DNA of 64,000 nucleotides from Asticcacaulis sp. SL142 (lineage in GTDB: Bacteria; Pseudomonadota; Alphaproteobacteria; Caulobacterales; Caulobacteraceae), in NCBI RefSeq assembly GCF_026625745.1, contig NZ_CP113061.1, positions 3,255,001 through 3,319,000 of the forward strand, read 5' to 3'. Positions 1-12,440 of the stretch are shown in pieces. The first letter of the stretch is position 1. Each line of letters opens with the position of its first letter. The translations under genes were made by a program, and so were the position numbers. The notes beneath the pieces were generated by a model. It worked only from the letters and a program-made list of their open reading frames with translations. It did no database searches and had not been told where the DNA came from.

Positions 1-40
1 ATTGATTAGATGTCGGATGACATCCATAAGTTTTGTTGAG

Positions 41-2922
<2,882 letters not shown>

Positions 2923-2991
2923 CCTCTACAAAATTTATGGTGTTCAACACCTAAGTCGTTCAATAGATAATGTCTTCGCTCTGTAATTGAT

Positions 2992-3111
2992 TGACCTGGT
3001 GGCTATGCCGGAAGGTCCCCACCCGATCCCATTCCGAACTCGGTCGTTAAGCCCTCCAGGGCCGATGGTACTTCGTCTTAAGGCGCGGGAGAGTAGGTCG
3101 TCGCCAGGTCT
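2992..3111 (+). rRNA. rrf: 5S ribosomal RNA
   Basis: A 120-base 5S gene starts TGACCTGGTGGC and ends GCCAGGTCTA, so the terminal helix closes properly. The internal CCCGATCCCATTCCGAACTC loop is typical. It is flanked by a perfect 13-bp inverted repeat, 2979-2991 with 3112-3124 (CTCTGTAATTGAT / ATCAATTACAGAG), which would extend the terminal helix into a processing stalk of the type cut by RNase during maturation. It lies about 70 bases downstream of 23S in the same transcript. Confidence 0.97.
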
Positions 3112-3166
3112 ATCAATTACAGAGTTGGATGCCTTCTTCAGGCACATACCCTTCATTACAACCCTT

Positions 3167-3206
3167 AAAAAGACCGGTCGGCACACAAAGCTTGCCGGTC
3201 TTTTTT
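3167..3206 (+). terminator. Intrinsic terminator after 5S rRNA
   Basis: AGACCGG (3171-3177) pairs with CCGGTCT (3195-3201), extended by AAAA/TTTT, and the 3' side ends in a run of six T. It lies 55 bases after 5S and before the tRNA, so the tRNA may be read by leakage or from its own promoter. Confidence 0.8.
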
Positions 3207-3349
3207 AATATCTGGGATACGCCTCAAGTGTTCCCCAGATAAAATGTCAGGCTCAAGCAAAAACGACGCTTTTTGCGTAAAGCCTGTCCATACCGAACCG
3301 GTTAAAAGTACACTGAGCACCCGCGAAGGACTTTTAACCGATCCAATAT

Positions 3350-3426
<77 letters not shown>

Positions 3427-3453
3427 AAATTACCAAATTAAATCAATAAGTTA

Positions 3454-3477
3454 GCCGCCCTCTCGGGCGGCTTCTTT
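3454..3477 (+). terminator. Terminator after tRNA-fMet
   Basis: GCCGCCC (3454-3460), a TCTC tetraloop and GGGCGGC (3465-3471) form a strong hairpin followed by TTCTTT. It probably ends the rRNA operon. The following 190 bases, up to the MFS pseudogene, show nothing recognisable. Confidence 0.8.
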
Positions 3478-3669
3478 GTGTGCGCTCAACACCTCCAGCT
3501 ACCACATAGCTACCACCCAAACCCAAAACGCAATCACGGAATTGTGTGGACAAAGGTGTAGCGAAGTCGGGGCGGGTGCAGTTCATTGCGGACGATTGAA
3601 TGATGGAAATTATACAAAAGCGGAAGAGTGTTTGAGTAGCGTATATCTGCTAATGCGGGCTTTTCGACA

Positions 3670-4947
3670 TTAAGGTTGTAACGTTGAATCCTTTAAATTG
3701 CGATCAAGGGCGGGCAATAAGAATAAGCATAAAGCTGACACGATCAGAATGGCCCCGGTTACTAGTAATGGTTTTTCATAGGATTGCGATCTGTCATACT
3801 GCAGGTTCATCAGCAGCGGGACTATACCGCACACGATGGCTATGGCCGAATATATCAACAGAATAATCCGCCCGTAGCTGCGTAGGCCGAAATAACGCGA
3901 CACCAGTAAGGGCAGTGCGCTATATTCCGCCCCCAAGCCCAGTCCCATCAATATGCCTGCCAGAATAAGCATCGCATTGCTATCGCCATATTGCAGCGGC
4001 AGTAATCCTCCGGCCGCGAGGGCATAAAACGGGGCCAAGATCCATACCCCTTTAATCCGGTCCAGCAGAAAGCCCATCGCCCATTGCCCCACCGCGCAGG
4101 TCATCGAAAAGACGGTGATCACCATCACCCCCTGGGTCAGCGTAAGGCCGCGTGACATGGTTACCGGCACAATCTGGGTGAACATGGCCGTAAGGCACGC
4201 CGCGCATAAACCGACGGCAATAGCAAAAAGCTAGAAGGTGCGGGTTTTGAGGGCCTCAGACAGGGTTAGCCCCTCGACCGGCACGGGTGCCACATTGGCT
4301 ACCTGCGGTTTGAGAGGCGGGTCACGCAGGCAAGTCAGTTTAATGGGAAAGCCAAGCGCAAATACCAAAAGCGCCACCCCCTGATAGGTGACGCGCCAGC
4401 CATAATGGGCCAGCAATATCCCCGCCAGTATGGGAATAAGGGGGGCCACCGCGCCATTACCGATACCGGCAGAAAACCCTAACGCGGCCCCCCCGGCCGG
4501 TTTCGAACCAGCCGGCAATGGCATGGCTGTAGATGATCGGTGTGGTAAATATCCCGAAAAAGACCGTGGTGATAAACAGGGCGTAGTAGGGGCCTATCTG
4601 CGGCGGGGTAAAGGAAAACGCCGCCATAGCCACGGCAAAGGTCGTGATCCCGAACAGCACGATCCGGCGCGGGTCGATTTGGTCGAGCAGCCAGCCCAGC
4701 GGTATCAGGTGATGGCCGACAGCAGGGCGGCGATGCTGAGGACGCCGGCCACCTGCGCCCGCGGCCAGCCAAATTCCTGTGCGATCGGCACCATGACAAT
4801 GCCGTAGACGGTCAACAGTGCCGGGGTCGGACTGACGAAGGCCCCGATGGTGGCAGCCAGCAGGGCTTTTTTCTGGGTGGGCCCAAGATCGGGGGCCGCC
4901 CCGGCAGGTGCGTCCACCGCCATTGCCGTCTCACTGATGATTGCCAT
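3670..4947 (-). pseudogene. Broken MFS transporter, paralogue of the intact one at 10192
   Basis: Three pieces in different frames align in order with the intact 426-residue MFS protein at 10192-11472. The likely start is ATG at 4945-4947, preceded by GGGAGC. A one-base deletion near 4711 breaks the frame after the first helices. A second shift lies in a run of seven G at about 4490. A TAG at 4231-4233 stands where the paralogue has Trp in its Phe-Trp-Leu segment (TGG to TAG). The last 171 codons, covering the C-terminal half of the 12-helix fold, remain open. The product would not be made. The family moves small organic acids and similar catabolic substrates; the substrate here is unknown. 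Confidence 0.88.
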
Positions 4948-5073
4948 GATCCGCTCCCGTGTGGTGGTAGCGGGTGAGTTATCCACAGATGGCGGGCGGG
5001 GTCTTGATGTGGGGTGCCATAAGATTTGACCGCCATGACGCGGCCTCTTGCCCTTAGGCGTGCATAGTCGGTT

Positions 5074-5145
5074 TTGATCAACTAATCATGTCCGCGCTGA
5101 CAAGAAGCGAACGACACCCTTTGATAGGGTCGGCGCAGTTGATCA
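5074..5145. promoter_or_regulatory. Possible operator pair upstream of the TauD-type gene
   Basis: TTGATCAACT at 5074-5083 and AGTTGATCA at 5137-5145 form a 9-bp inverted pair about 53 bases apart, each containing the TGATCA palindrome. They sit 20-90 bases before the dioxygenase start in the gap shared with the MFS pseudogene. A looping operator is possible; no regulator is assigned. Confidence 0.3.
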
Positions 5146-5164
5146 CTACGTCAGGGTAAAACCA

Positions 5165-6280
5165 ATGAACATTGCCGTATCCACGCCAAAGAGCGCAAAG
5201 CCGCTCGAACTCAAAGAAATCACCACCTCAGCGGCCTGGCGCGGGGATGTGCTATCGAAAAGCGATTCATGGGTTTACATGCTGTCCGACGCCCAGATCG
5301 CTGAGCTTGAAGTCTTAGGCGCGCGTTTTGTTGAGGCCGACCCTGATCTGCGCTTTGTGCAGAAGGAAGAATACCCGCTGGTCGAATGTGCCGAGGCGAT
5401 CAACGAATGGGGCCGCGATGTCGATTCCGGGCGCGGTTTTGTGCTGGTGCGCGGGCTGAAAACTCACCTCTATTCCGATGCCCTGTCAGCGGCCATCTAT
5501 TACATTTTGGGTCTGCACATGGGCGATCCGATCCGTCAGAACGAAAAGGGCGATCTGATCGACTCCGTTTATGCTACGTCGGATAAGACCATGGACGATC
5601 CGACCGCCAAGTCCTCAAAGGTCCGCGACCATCTGGTGTTTCATTCGGATTCGTCGGATGTGGTGGCCCTGATGTGCCTGCGCCCGGCGCGTGAAGGCGG
5701 GGCATCATGTCTGGTGTCGGGGGCTGAAATCTATAACGAAATCCTGCGCCGTCGTCCGGATCTGGCACCGCTGTTGTTCGAGCCCTACCACTGGGACTGG
5801 CGCCGTCAGGATAAAAACGCCCCCGCCGATACCTATACCTCGCCCATCATCGACCTGACTGGCGGTGTGTTTTCGATGTACGCCGGATCGCTCTATATCC
5901 TGACGGCGCAGGAATATGAGGGGGTGCCCAAGCTTTCGCCAGAGCAGATCGAAGTTCTGGAACTGTTTGATAAGATTACCTATGAGCCCGGTATGGCCAT
6001 TGAGATGGATTTCCGCCCCGGTGATATTCAGTGGCTGTCGAACTATGCCGCCCTTCATGCCCGCACGACCTTTTATGATTATCCGGAACCTCAGCGCCGC
6101 CGCCACCTGCTGCGGCTGTGGCTGAGCCGTCAGGGCGAGCGTCCGGTCATCGACGGCTTCGGCAAGAACGGCGTGGTTCAGGTCCGTCATAAGCCCCGCG
6201 AAGGTCAGACGGTCGATGATCAGGGCTTTTTCCGCATTAAGGATGCGCCTGTGCCGCGCCTTCTGGCCGACCACGGTTGA
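5165..6280 (+). CDS. TauD/TfdA-type Fe(II)/2-oxoglutarate dioxygenase
   Basis: A 371-residue cytoplasmic enzyme of the TauD/TfdA fold, which couples oxidative decarboxylation of 2-oxoglutarate to hydroxylation of an organic substrate. The iron-binding facial triad is visible as H160-x-D162 and distal H298, with R317 positioned to hold the 2-oxoglutarate carboxylate. There is no signal peptide. The length is longer than TauD itself (about 280) and resembles the larger TfdA-like branch of unknown substrate. It is transcribed alone, convergent with the VOC/LigB pair, and a terminator follows directly. The neighbouring dioxygenases suggest a role in breakdown of an aromatic or side-chain-bearing compound, but the substrate cannot be read from sequence. 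Confidence 0.9.
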   Translation: MNIAVSTPKSAKPLELKEITTSAAWRGDVLSKSDSWVYMLSDAQIAELEVLGARFVEADPDLRFVQKEEYPLVECAEAINEWGRDVDSGRGFVLVRGLKTHLYSDALSAAIYYILGLHMGDPIRQNEKGDLIDSVYATSDKTMDDPTAKSSKVRDHLVFHSDSSDVVALMCLRPAREGGASCLVSGAEIYNEILRRRPDLAPLLFEPYHWDWRRQDKNAPADTYTSPIIDLTGGVFSMYAGSLYILTAQEYEGVPKLSPEQIEVLELFDKITYEPGMAIEMDFRPGDIQWLSNYAALHARTTFYDYPEPQRRRHLLRLWLSRQGERPVIDGFGKNGVVQVRHKPREGQTVDDQGFFRIKDAPVPRLLADHG

Positions 6281-6288
6281 TGACACAA

Positions 6289-6315
6289 AGCCCGCTGGCG
6301 ACAGCGGGCTTTTTT
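6289..6315 (+). terminator. Terminator of the TauD-type gene
   Basis: AGCCCGCT (6289-6296), loop GGCGAC, AGCGGGCT (6303-6310), then five T. It starts nine bases after the stop codon. Confidence 0.9.
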
Positions 6316-6332
6316 GATTGCGGAATGGGGTC

Positions 6333-6365
6333 AAAAATAAGCCCTTCGATCAGATCGAAGGGCTT
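6333..6365 (-). terminator. Terminator of the VOC gene
   Basis: A perfect 13-bp inverted repeat, 6339-6351 with 6353-6365 (AAGCCCTTCGATC), lies four bases after the VOC stop codon. On the minus strand it is followed by ATTTTT, so it terminates leftward transcription. It lies back to back with the terminator of the convergent dioxygenase gene. Confidence 0.85.
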
Positions 6366-6369
6366 GTCA

Positions 6370-6861
6370 TTATTCGTGGGTGTAGGTTTCCGGGATGGTC
6401 GGGTTTTCACCGGCCTTACCCCACAGGATGATTTCGTTGCCCCACGGGTCTTCAAAGGCGTAGTTGTAGCCGTTGAATTCTTTCCAGTAATGGTCTTTCC
6501 ACAGGATCTTGGCCCCGCGTTCCTCGGCGGCGGTCAGGATACGCTCAGGGGTATCGTCGTCAGACACCAGCACCCAGATGCGGGCCTTGTGGTCGTCGCG
6601 GCTCAAAGACTTGGGGCCAGCCCCTTCGGGGGAGGGGAAGGGACGGGCGTTGTTGGAATTAAAGATACCGATATGCAGGTTGCCGATTTGGCTCTGGCTG
6701 CCGTCCTTGTTCTTGAAATTCTCACCGGGCACCAGACGGTGATAAACGCCAGCGGGGCGGCCTTCGTTGGTCCAGCCGAACACCTCGGCATAGAACTGCC
6801 CGCAGGCTTCGGGATCGTCTGAGGCCAGGTCAACAAAGATCAGGGTATTGGGATAGGTCAT
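6370..6861 (-). CDS. VOC-fold (glyoxalase/bleomycin-resistance family) protein
   Basis: A 163-residue protein with two beta-alpha-beta-beta-beta modules of the vicinal oxygen chelate fold. The N-terminal half holds the FVDLASDDPEACGQFYAEVF segment and the C-terminal half the FEDPWGNEI segment typical of the family. Members include glyoxalases, extradiol dioxygenases and antibiotic-binding proteins, so sequence alone does not give the reaction. It starts 12 bases after the LigB-type gene and is clearly co-transcribed with it, which makes a step or accessory role in the same ring-cleavage process a reasonable inference. Confidence 0.85.
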   Translation of the reverse strand: MTYPNTLIFVDLASDDPEACGQFYAEVFGWTNEGRPAGVYHRLVPGENFKNKDGSQSQIGNLHIGIFNSNNARPFPSPEGAGPKSLSRDDHKARIWVLVSDDDTPERILTAAEERGAKILWKDHYWKEFNGYNYAFEDPWGNEIILWGKAGENPTIPETYTHE

Positions 6862-6873
6862 AATCTACTTTCT

Positions 6874-7710
6874 TTATCCAAAGCGGAAAGCTGAGACGGT
6901 GGCCTGCATGACCACGTCGGAGAAGATGCGCTCGCCCTTGTCATCGTCACCGGCACCAGCGGCGATCATGAGCGGTAGCAGGTGTTCTTCGCGCGGGTGG
7001 GCATTGCGGGCGGCCGGGCCTTGTGACCACTGCGACAGGGCATCCATGCGCACGGCCTTTTCGTCCTGCGACAGGGATGAGGTCAGATAGTCGTCAAACG
7101 CCTTGGACGGCGCGGTGGCGGACGGCGTGCGGAAGGCGTGCATATTGTGGTAGCTCATGCCCGAACCGACAATCAGCACCCCTTCGTCACGCAGAGCTTT
7201 CAGGGCCTTACCTGCGGCCAGATGTTCTGCCGGGTCGAGGTTTTTCTTCAATGACAGCGGCACGACCGGGATAGACGCGTCCGGGAAGGCCAGCAGGAAC
7301 GGAATAAATACGCCGTGGTCAAAGCCGCGCGTGGCGTCGGTTTTGGCGGCGATTCCGGCGTTGGTCAAAAGCTCAACAATGCGGTTGGCGAGCGCCGCCG
7401 ATCCGGGGGCTGGGTATTGAAGTTCATAGGTATGTTTCGGGAAGCCGTAGTAATCATAGATCATTTCCGGAGCCGGAGAGGTCGCGACCGTAAACACTGA
7501 CTCTTCCCAGTGGCCGGAAATGACGACGATGGCCTTCGGGCGCTCCGGCAGGGTCGAGGCCAGATTTTTCAGCCATTCCGCCGTCTTGTCCCAAGTGTTG
7601 GCCGGTTCGCCCATCAGCGACCAGTCCATGAAAAAGCACGGGCCGCCGCCATGCGGAATAAACAGGGTCGGCTGAGTGGCAGAGGGTGTTGGTGATGCTG
7701 AATCGGGCAT
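6874..7710 (-). CDS. LigB/DODA-type class III extradiol dioxygenase
   Basis: A 278-residue cytoplasmic enzyme of the LigB superfamily, DODA-like branch. The diagnostic segments are PTLFIPHGGGPCFF near residue 15, ISGHWEESVF near residue 65, the Pro-Lys-His-Thr-Tyr-Glu-Leu-Gln-Tyr-Pro-Ala-Pro-Gly stretch near residue 91, GFDHGVFIP near residue 128, and GSGMSYHNMHAF near residue 188. The His and Glu residues in these segments bind the active-site metal in the family. Members open catechol-type rings next to the hydroxyls, using iron, or zinc in the YgiD branch. The VOC gene follows in the same operon. The presence of a ring-cleaving enzyme is the main argument that this region handles an aromatic compound. 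Confidence 0.9.
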   Translation of the reverse strand: MPDSASPTPSATQPTLFIPHGGGPCFFMDWSLMGEPANTWDKTAEWLKNLASTLPERPKAIVVISGHWEESVFTVATSPAPEMIYDYYGFPKHTYELQYPAPGSAALANRIVELLTNAGIAAKTDATRGFDHGVFIPFLLAFPDASIPVVPLSLKKNLDPAEHLAAGKALKALRDEGVLIVGSGMSYHNMHAFRTPSATAPSKAFDDYLTSSLSQDEKAVRMDALSQWSQGPAARNAHPREEHLLPLMIAAGAGDDDKGERIFSDVVMQATVSAFRFG

Positions 7711-7804
7711 TGAGGCTCATCCATAACTAAGGTGAGGTTTGCTTTAACGCGCACGGACGAGGGGCGTCTTGTCTGAGGGCGTTTTGAAACTTGTCGGAAA
7801 CCGC

Positions 7805-9997
7805 TTAGGGTTTTAGCCGCTGGGACGTGATGCGGGCCGAACCGGTCAGCACCAGATCGGTGGCCGAATGACCGACGGCGACGCCATAATTGCCGCCCCC
7901 TATGACCCAGCCCGGTTTGGCTTCATCATAATTGGCCAGCAGGCGCGCATCGGCGGTTAGCGACACCGTGCGCTGTTCGCCTGGTTTCAGGTCAACCTTA
8001 TCAAACCCGATCAGGCGCAAGAGCTTGCGACCCGCCGCATCGGTCAGATAAACTTGAGGCGCATCCTTGCCCGCGACCTTGCCGGTATTGGTGACCTTGA
8101 AACTGACGCTCAAAGTGTTACCGCCTTTGGCCTTAAGGTCGCTATAGCCAAAGGTCGTATAGCTGAGGCCGTGCCCAAACGGAAATAGTGGTGTCTCGCC
8201 GGTCTTGGCGAACCAGCGGTAACCGACATCGGCCCCTTCGTGATAGGTGACATCAAACTGCACCTTGGCGGGCAGATCAAAGCCATCGAGCACCGCCGGG
8301 CGAGGGGTTTGAGCGATATCGCGCGGGAAAGTCATGGGCAGGTGGCCGGACGGATTGACCTCACCAAACAGGACATCAGCGATCGCTTCGCCGCCTTTCG
8401 CGCCGGAATACCAGGCGGAAATGGTGGCGGGGGCCTGATCGATCCACGGCATGGCGACCGGCCCGCCGGTTTGCAGCACGACGACGGTTTTCGGATGGGC
8501 TGCGGTGACCGCAGCGATAAGGGCGTCCTGACCTCTGGGCAGATTCATGTCGGGCGCATCAAGCGATTCGGTCATCCACTGATTGCCAAAGACTATGACC
8601 AGATCGGCGGATTTAGCCTTACGCACCGCCTCAGGCAGGCTGCGGCCATTATCGAACAAAACCCTGGCCTGCGGGGCGCGGGCGCGGATGGCGGTAAGCG
8701 GCGAGGAGGCGTGGTATTGCTCCTTCACATACTGGGCGAACTGGCCTTCGGCACTCATGGGCAGGCCCGGTTGCGGTAGACCCGGCGTGCCGGAATCGCC
8801 GGTGACGTTCGATGAGCCGCCACCCGACAGCACGCCTTTTTCGACATAATCCCCGATGACCAGAATGGTCCGAGCCGTCTTGGCCAGCGGCAGGATATCG
8901 CCGTCGTTTTTCAGAAGGACGATACCTTCTTCGGCGGCGGCACGGCTGACCTCGGCATTTTTGGCATAGTCGATGGAGGTTTTTTGCGGCGGGCTGTCGA
9001 ATATACCCGACGCGATGTGAGCATACAGAATGCGCTGAACCATGTCCGACAGGCGCGTGGCGGGCACAGTCCCGTCCTCGACCGCTTTTTTGAGCGGTGC
9101 ACCAAACCAGAATGCGCCATCCAGTTCCTTGGCCGACTGCTGATCAAGGCCTTTGATGGCAAAATCCGTTGCCTTGACCGAACCCCAATCGGACATGACA
9201 AAGCCCTTATAGCCCCAGTCGCCTTTGAGCACGGTGTTCAGCAGGTGATCATTACCACACGCATATTCCCCGTTGACCAGATTATAGCCGCACATGACTG
9301 ACAACGGATTGCCGCGCTCAATGGCGATCTGAAACGCCAGCAGGTCAGACTCACGCATGGCGGCTTCACCGATCACACTGTTGGACCAGTCACGGTTAGT
9401 CTCTGAATCGTTGACCGCGAAGTGCTTAATGGTCGCGATGATCTTTTGCGACTGGGCGCCGCGAATGGATTCGGCAGCCATGATCCCGGCCAGCCACGGG
9501 TCTTCGCCAAAATACTCAAAATTGCGGCCATTGCGTAGGTCGCGCGTCAGGTTGACGCCGCCGGTCAGAAGCACATTAAACCCCTTGGCGCGGGCTTCTG
9601 ACGCGATCATCGCCCCGCCGTCATAGGCCAGTTTCGGATTAAAGGTGGCCGCAATGGCAAGGCCTGACGGCAGGGCGGTGGCGATATCGCCGGGGCGCAC
9701 ATCGGACGGATTGGTTACCCCCAGACTGGCATCGGTTTCAAACAGGGCCGGGATATTGAGACGCGGTACGCCCGGCACATAGCCGGCGGCGGGAATGGCC
9801 TCAGCCGGTTGCGGATTATCTGCGGTGCGCGGCACCCACGGCACCGGCCAGGTGCCATTCACCATGCTGATGCGCTCATCCAGCGTCATGGCCTGCTCCA
9901 GCTTTACGGCGCGGGCCTTGGCCGCCTCATCGGCCCCTGCATGCGGGGCGAGCAGACTTATCAGGACTAAGGCGGCAAGGCAGGCGGTGCGGGGCAT
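7805..9997 (-). CDS. Secreted GH3 beta-glucosidase-type glycoside hydrolase
   Basis: A 730-residue protein with a cleavable signal peptide of about 22 residues (Leu/Ala-rich, ending AGA-DEA). The N-terminal TIM barrel carries the KHFAVND segment and the catalytic nucleophile D270 in VMSDWGS. An alpha/beta sandwich domain follows, and a C-terminal fibronectin-III-like domain runs from about residue 600 (FPFGHGLSYTTF). This is the full three-domain GH3 layout of beta-glucosidases and related enzymes. It should act in the periplasm, releasing a sugar from a glycoside. It has its own transcript, divergent from the MFS gene at 10192 across a 194-base gap. A plant phenolic glucoside would fit the neighbouring dioxygenases, but that is inference. 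Confidence 0.93.
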   Translation of the reverse strand: MPRTACLAALVLISLLAPHAGADEAAKARAVKLEQAMTLDERISMVNGTWPVPWVPRTADNPQPAEAIPAAGYVPGVPRLNIPALFETDASLGVTNPSDVRPGDIATALPSGLAIAATFNPKLAYDGGAMIASEARAKGFNVLLTGGVNLTRDLRNGRNFEYFGEDPWLAGIMAAESIRGAQSQKIIATIKHFAVNDSETNRDWSNSVIGEAAMRESDLLAFQIAIERGNPLSVMCGYNLVNGEYACGNDHLLNTVLKGDWGYKGFVMSDWGSVKATDFAIKGLDQQSAKELDGAFWFGAPLKKAVEDGTVPATRLSDMVQRILYAHIASGIFDSPPQKTSIDYAKNAEVSRAAAEEGIVLLKNDGDILPLAKTARTILVIGDYVEKGVLSGGGSSNVTGDSGTPGLPQPGLPMSAEGQFAQYVKEQYHASSPLTAIRARAPQARVLFDNGRSLPEAVRKAKSADLVIVFGNQWMTESLDAPDMNLPRGQDALIAAVTAAHPKTVVVLQTGGPVAMPWIDQAPATISAWYSGAKGGEAIADVLFGEVNPSGHLPMTFPRDIAQTPRPAVLDGFDLPAKVQFDVTYHEGADVGYRWFAKTGETPLFPFGHGLSYTTFGYSDLKAKGGNTLSVSFKVTNTGKVAGKDAPQVYLTDAAGRKLLRLIGFDKVDLKPGEQRTVSLTADARLLANYDEAKPGWVIGGGNYGVAVGHSATDLVLTGSARITSQRLKP

Positions 9998-10191
9998 GAA
10001 CGATCCTCATTATAATGGGTAGTGCCTATCCTGCGGGCTGTTGGCCGTGCGGACTATACGCCAAACGCACTGATTTTTGTCAAAAAGCCTTGGCGCGACG
10101 ATAGGCTTTGACGGGCGGCCCGTTCTTGGTTTCTCTGACGGTGGGGATTAGGCCGTCCATGATTTGGGGCGGTTACGTGTCGGAGTGACCA

Positions 10192-11472
10192 ATGACTATT
10201 GAGACCAAAGCCAATGCCAAGACGGCCCTTGGGGTTGTCGTGGCCTGTACCATCGGTAATGTGGTGTGCCTGACCGCGACGGTAAGCGCGGTGTTCGGCG
10301 TCTTTCTGGTGCCGATCTCTGAGGATTTCGGCTGGCAGCGCTCTCAGGTGACGGCGGTTTTGGGGATCATCTCTCTGGTCAGCATCATCGCCTTTCCGGT
10401 GGTCGGGCGGCTGATGGATATTTATGGTGGCCGTAAGGTTCTGCTGATTGGCAACCTGTTTTTCGCCCTCAGTGTCGCCGCAGTCAGTCAGGTCAATAAC
10501 AACCTGATGAATTTTTATCTGCTGTTTGCCCTGATCGGGATTGCGGGGGCGGTTCCCTGTACGGCCATGTTCTCAAAAGTCGTGTCGGAATGGTTCGATA
10601 AGCGGCGTGGCTTGATGCTGGGGATTTCCGCTGGCGTCGGTAACGGCTTGGGCGCGACCCTGATGCCGATCATTGCCGCCATATTGCTGGGCTATATGGG
10701 CTGGCAGATGAGCTATGCGGTGATCGGCTTTTTGATTTTCGCGCTTGGGTTTCCGGCGACGTATTTTTTGCTGAAGGACGCACCGCGCCCGGTGGTGACT
10801 GAGGCGACTAATCCGAAATACCATCCTAATGCGCCGTCCGAAGCCCTGGAAGGTCTGACCCTCACTGAGGCCCTGAAATCCGTACCGTTCTGGCTGATCA
10901 TTGCGTCTTTGGGGCTGGGCGCCGGGTGTCTGACGGCGATATTTTCGCACGTCATTCCGGTGCTGACCGACCGTGGCCAAAGCCTGACGATTGCGACAAC
11001 GGTTATGGTGGTTCTGGCGCTGGTGACCTCCGGCTGGCAGGTGGCGGTTGGGTCGTTGCTCGACCATATCAAATCGCCGCGGGTAGCCGCCCCGTCGTTT
11101 GTAGTGGCGACCATTGGCCTGTGGCTGCTGGAGACCGGCTCGTCGACGCCGCTGCTGATTTTGGCCGGTGCCTTGCTGGGCGTAGGTCTTGGGACCGCGT
11201 TCGGGGCCTTGCCCTATTTCATCTCCCGCTATTTTGGCCTTAAGGCCTACGGCGTCATCACCGGCGTGATCTATTCCGTGGTGATGCTGGCCCAGGGGGT
11301 GACGCCGTATCTGATGGATATCTGGTTTGATGCCCATAAGGCCTATTTCGGGTCGATCGTAATCATCGGTATCTGCCTGCTGATCGTGGCCGGTCTGATC
11401 ATGCTGTTCCCGCCGTATCGCATCAAGGTCAGTGCCGCTGATGTCGCACAGGTTAATCACGGCGGATTATAG
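10192..11472 (+). CDS. MFS transporter
   Basis: A 426-residue inner-membrane protein with twelve predicted helices in two halves and the loop 2-3 signature GRLMDIYGGRKV. It is an intact paralogue of the broken transporter at 3670-4947; shared segments include FALGFP and GLTLxEALK. GGAGTGACC lies directly before the ATG. Members of this branch import carboxylates and aromatic or other catabolic substrates by proton symport. It faces the GH3 gene head to head and converges on the AraC gene of the Rieske/amidase operon, so import of the pathway substrate or its aglycone is likely but unproven. Confidence 0.92.
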   Translation: MTIETKANAKTALGVVVACTIGNVVCLTATVSAVFGVFLVPISEDFGWQRSQVTAVLGIISLVSIIAFPVVGRLMDIYGGRKVLLIGNLFFALSVAAVSQVNNNLMNFYLLFALIGIAGAVPCTAMFSKVVSEWFDKRRGLMLGISAGVGNGLGATLMPIIAAILLGYMGWQMSYAVIGFLIFALGFPATYFLLKDAPRPVVTEATNPKYHPNAPSEALEGLTLTEALKSVPFWLIIASLGLGAGCLTAIFSHVIPVLTDRGQSLTIATTVMVVLALVTSGWQVAVGSLLDHIKSPRVAAPSFVVATIGLWLLETGSSTPLLILAGALLGVGLGTAFGALPYFISRYFGLKAYGVITGVIYSVVMLAQGVTPYLMDIWFDAHKAYFGSIVIIGICLLIVAGLIMLFPPYRIKVSAADVAQVNHGGL

Positions 11473-11485
11473 TAAATCGCGGGCT

Positions 11486-12439
11486 TTAAGCCTTACCCTG
11501 CGCTGACTGTCTGTGTTTGGACGGGGAGATACCAAAGCGCTCGCGGAAAGTGCGGCTGAAATGAGCGGCGTCATTAAACCCCCAGCGAAAGCAGATTTCC
11601 GACACCGATAGCTGCGAATGGACCGGGCTGATCAGGTCGGCATAGCACCTCTCCAGACGCCGCGTCTTGAGGTAGTTGGAAAACGTCATTTTTGATGCGG
11701 TAAACAGTTTTTGCACATAGCGCGGCGATACGCCGTTTTCATTGGCGACCTTGATCAGCGACAGGTTCGGGTCGTGCAGCAGGGTCTCGATCTTCTGACA
11801 AATTCGGCGCAGGTGAAAGGCGCGCGCGCCTGCCGCTCCGCCGCGCGATTCCGTGCGGCCATCATTGGCCAGCGATGCCGCCAGAAACTCGATCATCGAT
11901 TGTTCGACCGGTGGGAACTGATCGTCGGTCAGGCTCTCCAAAGTATCGGCCAGAGTAATCAGCATACCGTGAAAGATACGCTCCAGCCCCGTCCCGCCGG
12001 TCAGAACCCCGACCCTTGGCCCCATGGGCGTCACCAGACGCGGGCTGACGGCCAGTTGCGGGATCTTGATGAACAGCATCCGAAAGTCGGTGGTCAGCGT
12101 CAGGGTCGTTTCAACACCTGATGCGCCAAAAATGATCGAGCGGGCGCTGAGTTTCGTGGCCACGCCACCGACGTCGAGCACCCCTTCGCCGCGCGCCAGC
12201 ACGGCCAGCCAGACGGCGGAATTGTGATCGGGATTACGCCCGGAATAGGTCTGCGGTGTTGACTCCAGCACGGCAAATTCGCACCCCAGCGGCGTGGTGG
12301 TGATCATGACTGATCCGCGCACCCGCGCCAGTGACCCGATGTCGGCCACAGGCAGTTTCAGGCGGCGCAGGACATCCACCCACGCCGCCTGACGCTCCGT
12401 TTCGGGGAGCGGATCAACCGAGAACTTCCAAAGCGGCAT
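11486..12439 (-). CDS. AraC-family regulator next to an acetamidase gene
   Basis: A 317-residue regulator with an N-terminal cupin-like ligand-binding region and two C-terminal helix-turn-helix motifs from about residue 215 (ENGVSPRYVQKLF and ICFRWGFNDAAHFSRTF). The start chosen is ATG 12437-12439, one base after the TAA of the acetamidase gene, so the two are translationally coupled. A longer frame running back into the acetamidase gene is possible but would overlap it. The HTH half is strikingly similar to that of the AraC-acetamidase fusion at 22541, with shared RRLER, RYxQKLF and WGFND segments. It probably controls its own operon (Rieske oxygenase, amidase) and perhaps the divergent genes nearby. 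Confidence 0.92.
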   Translation of the reverse strand: MPLWKFSVDPLPETERQAAWVDVLRRLKLPVADIGSLARVRGSVMITTTPLGCEFAVLESTPQTYSGRNPDHNSAVWLAVLARGEGVLDVGGVATKLSARSIIFGASGVETTLTLTTDFRMLFIKIPQLAVSPRLVTPMGPRVGVLTGGTGLERIFHGMLITLADTLESLTDDQFPPVEQSMIEFLAASLANDGRTESRGGAAGARAFHLRRICQKIETLLHDPNLSLIKVANENGVSPRYVQKLFTASKMTFSNYLKTRRLERCYADLISPVHSQLSVSEICFRWGFNDAAHFSRTFRERFGISPSKHRQSAQGKA

Positions 12440-12440
12440 T

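Noticed and set aside
3427-3669. An attachment site at the tRNA-fMet end.
   Set aside because: No repeat of the tRNA 3' end was noticed downstream and no integrase is adjacent.
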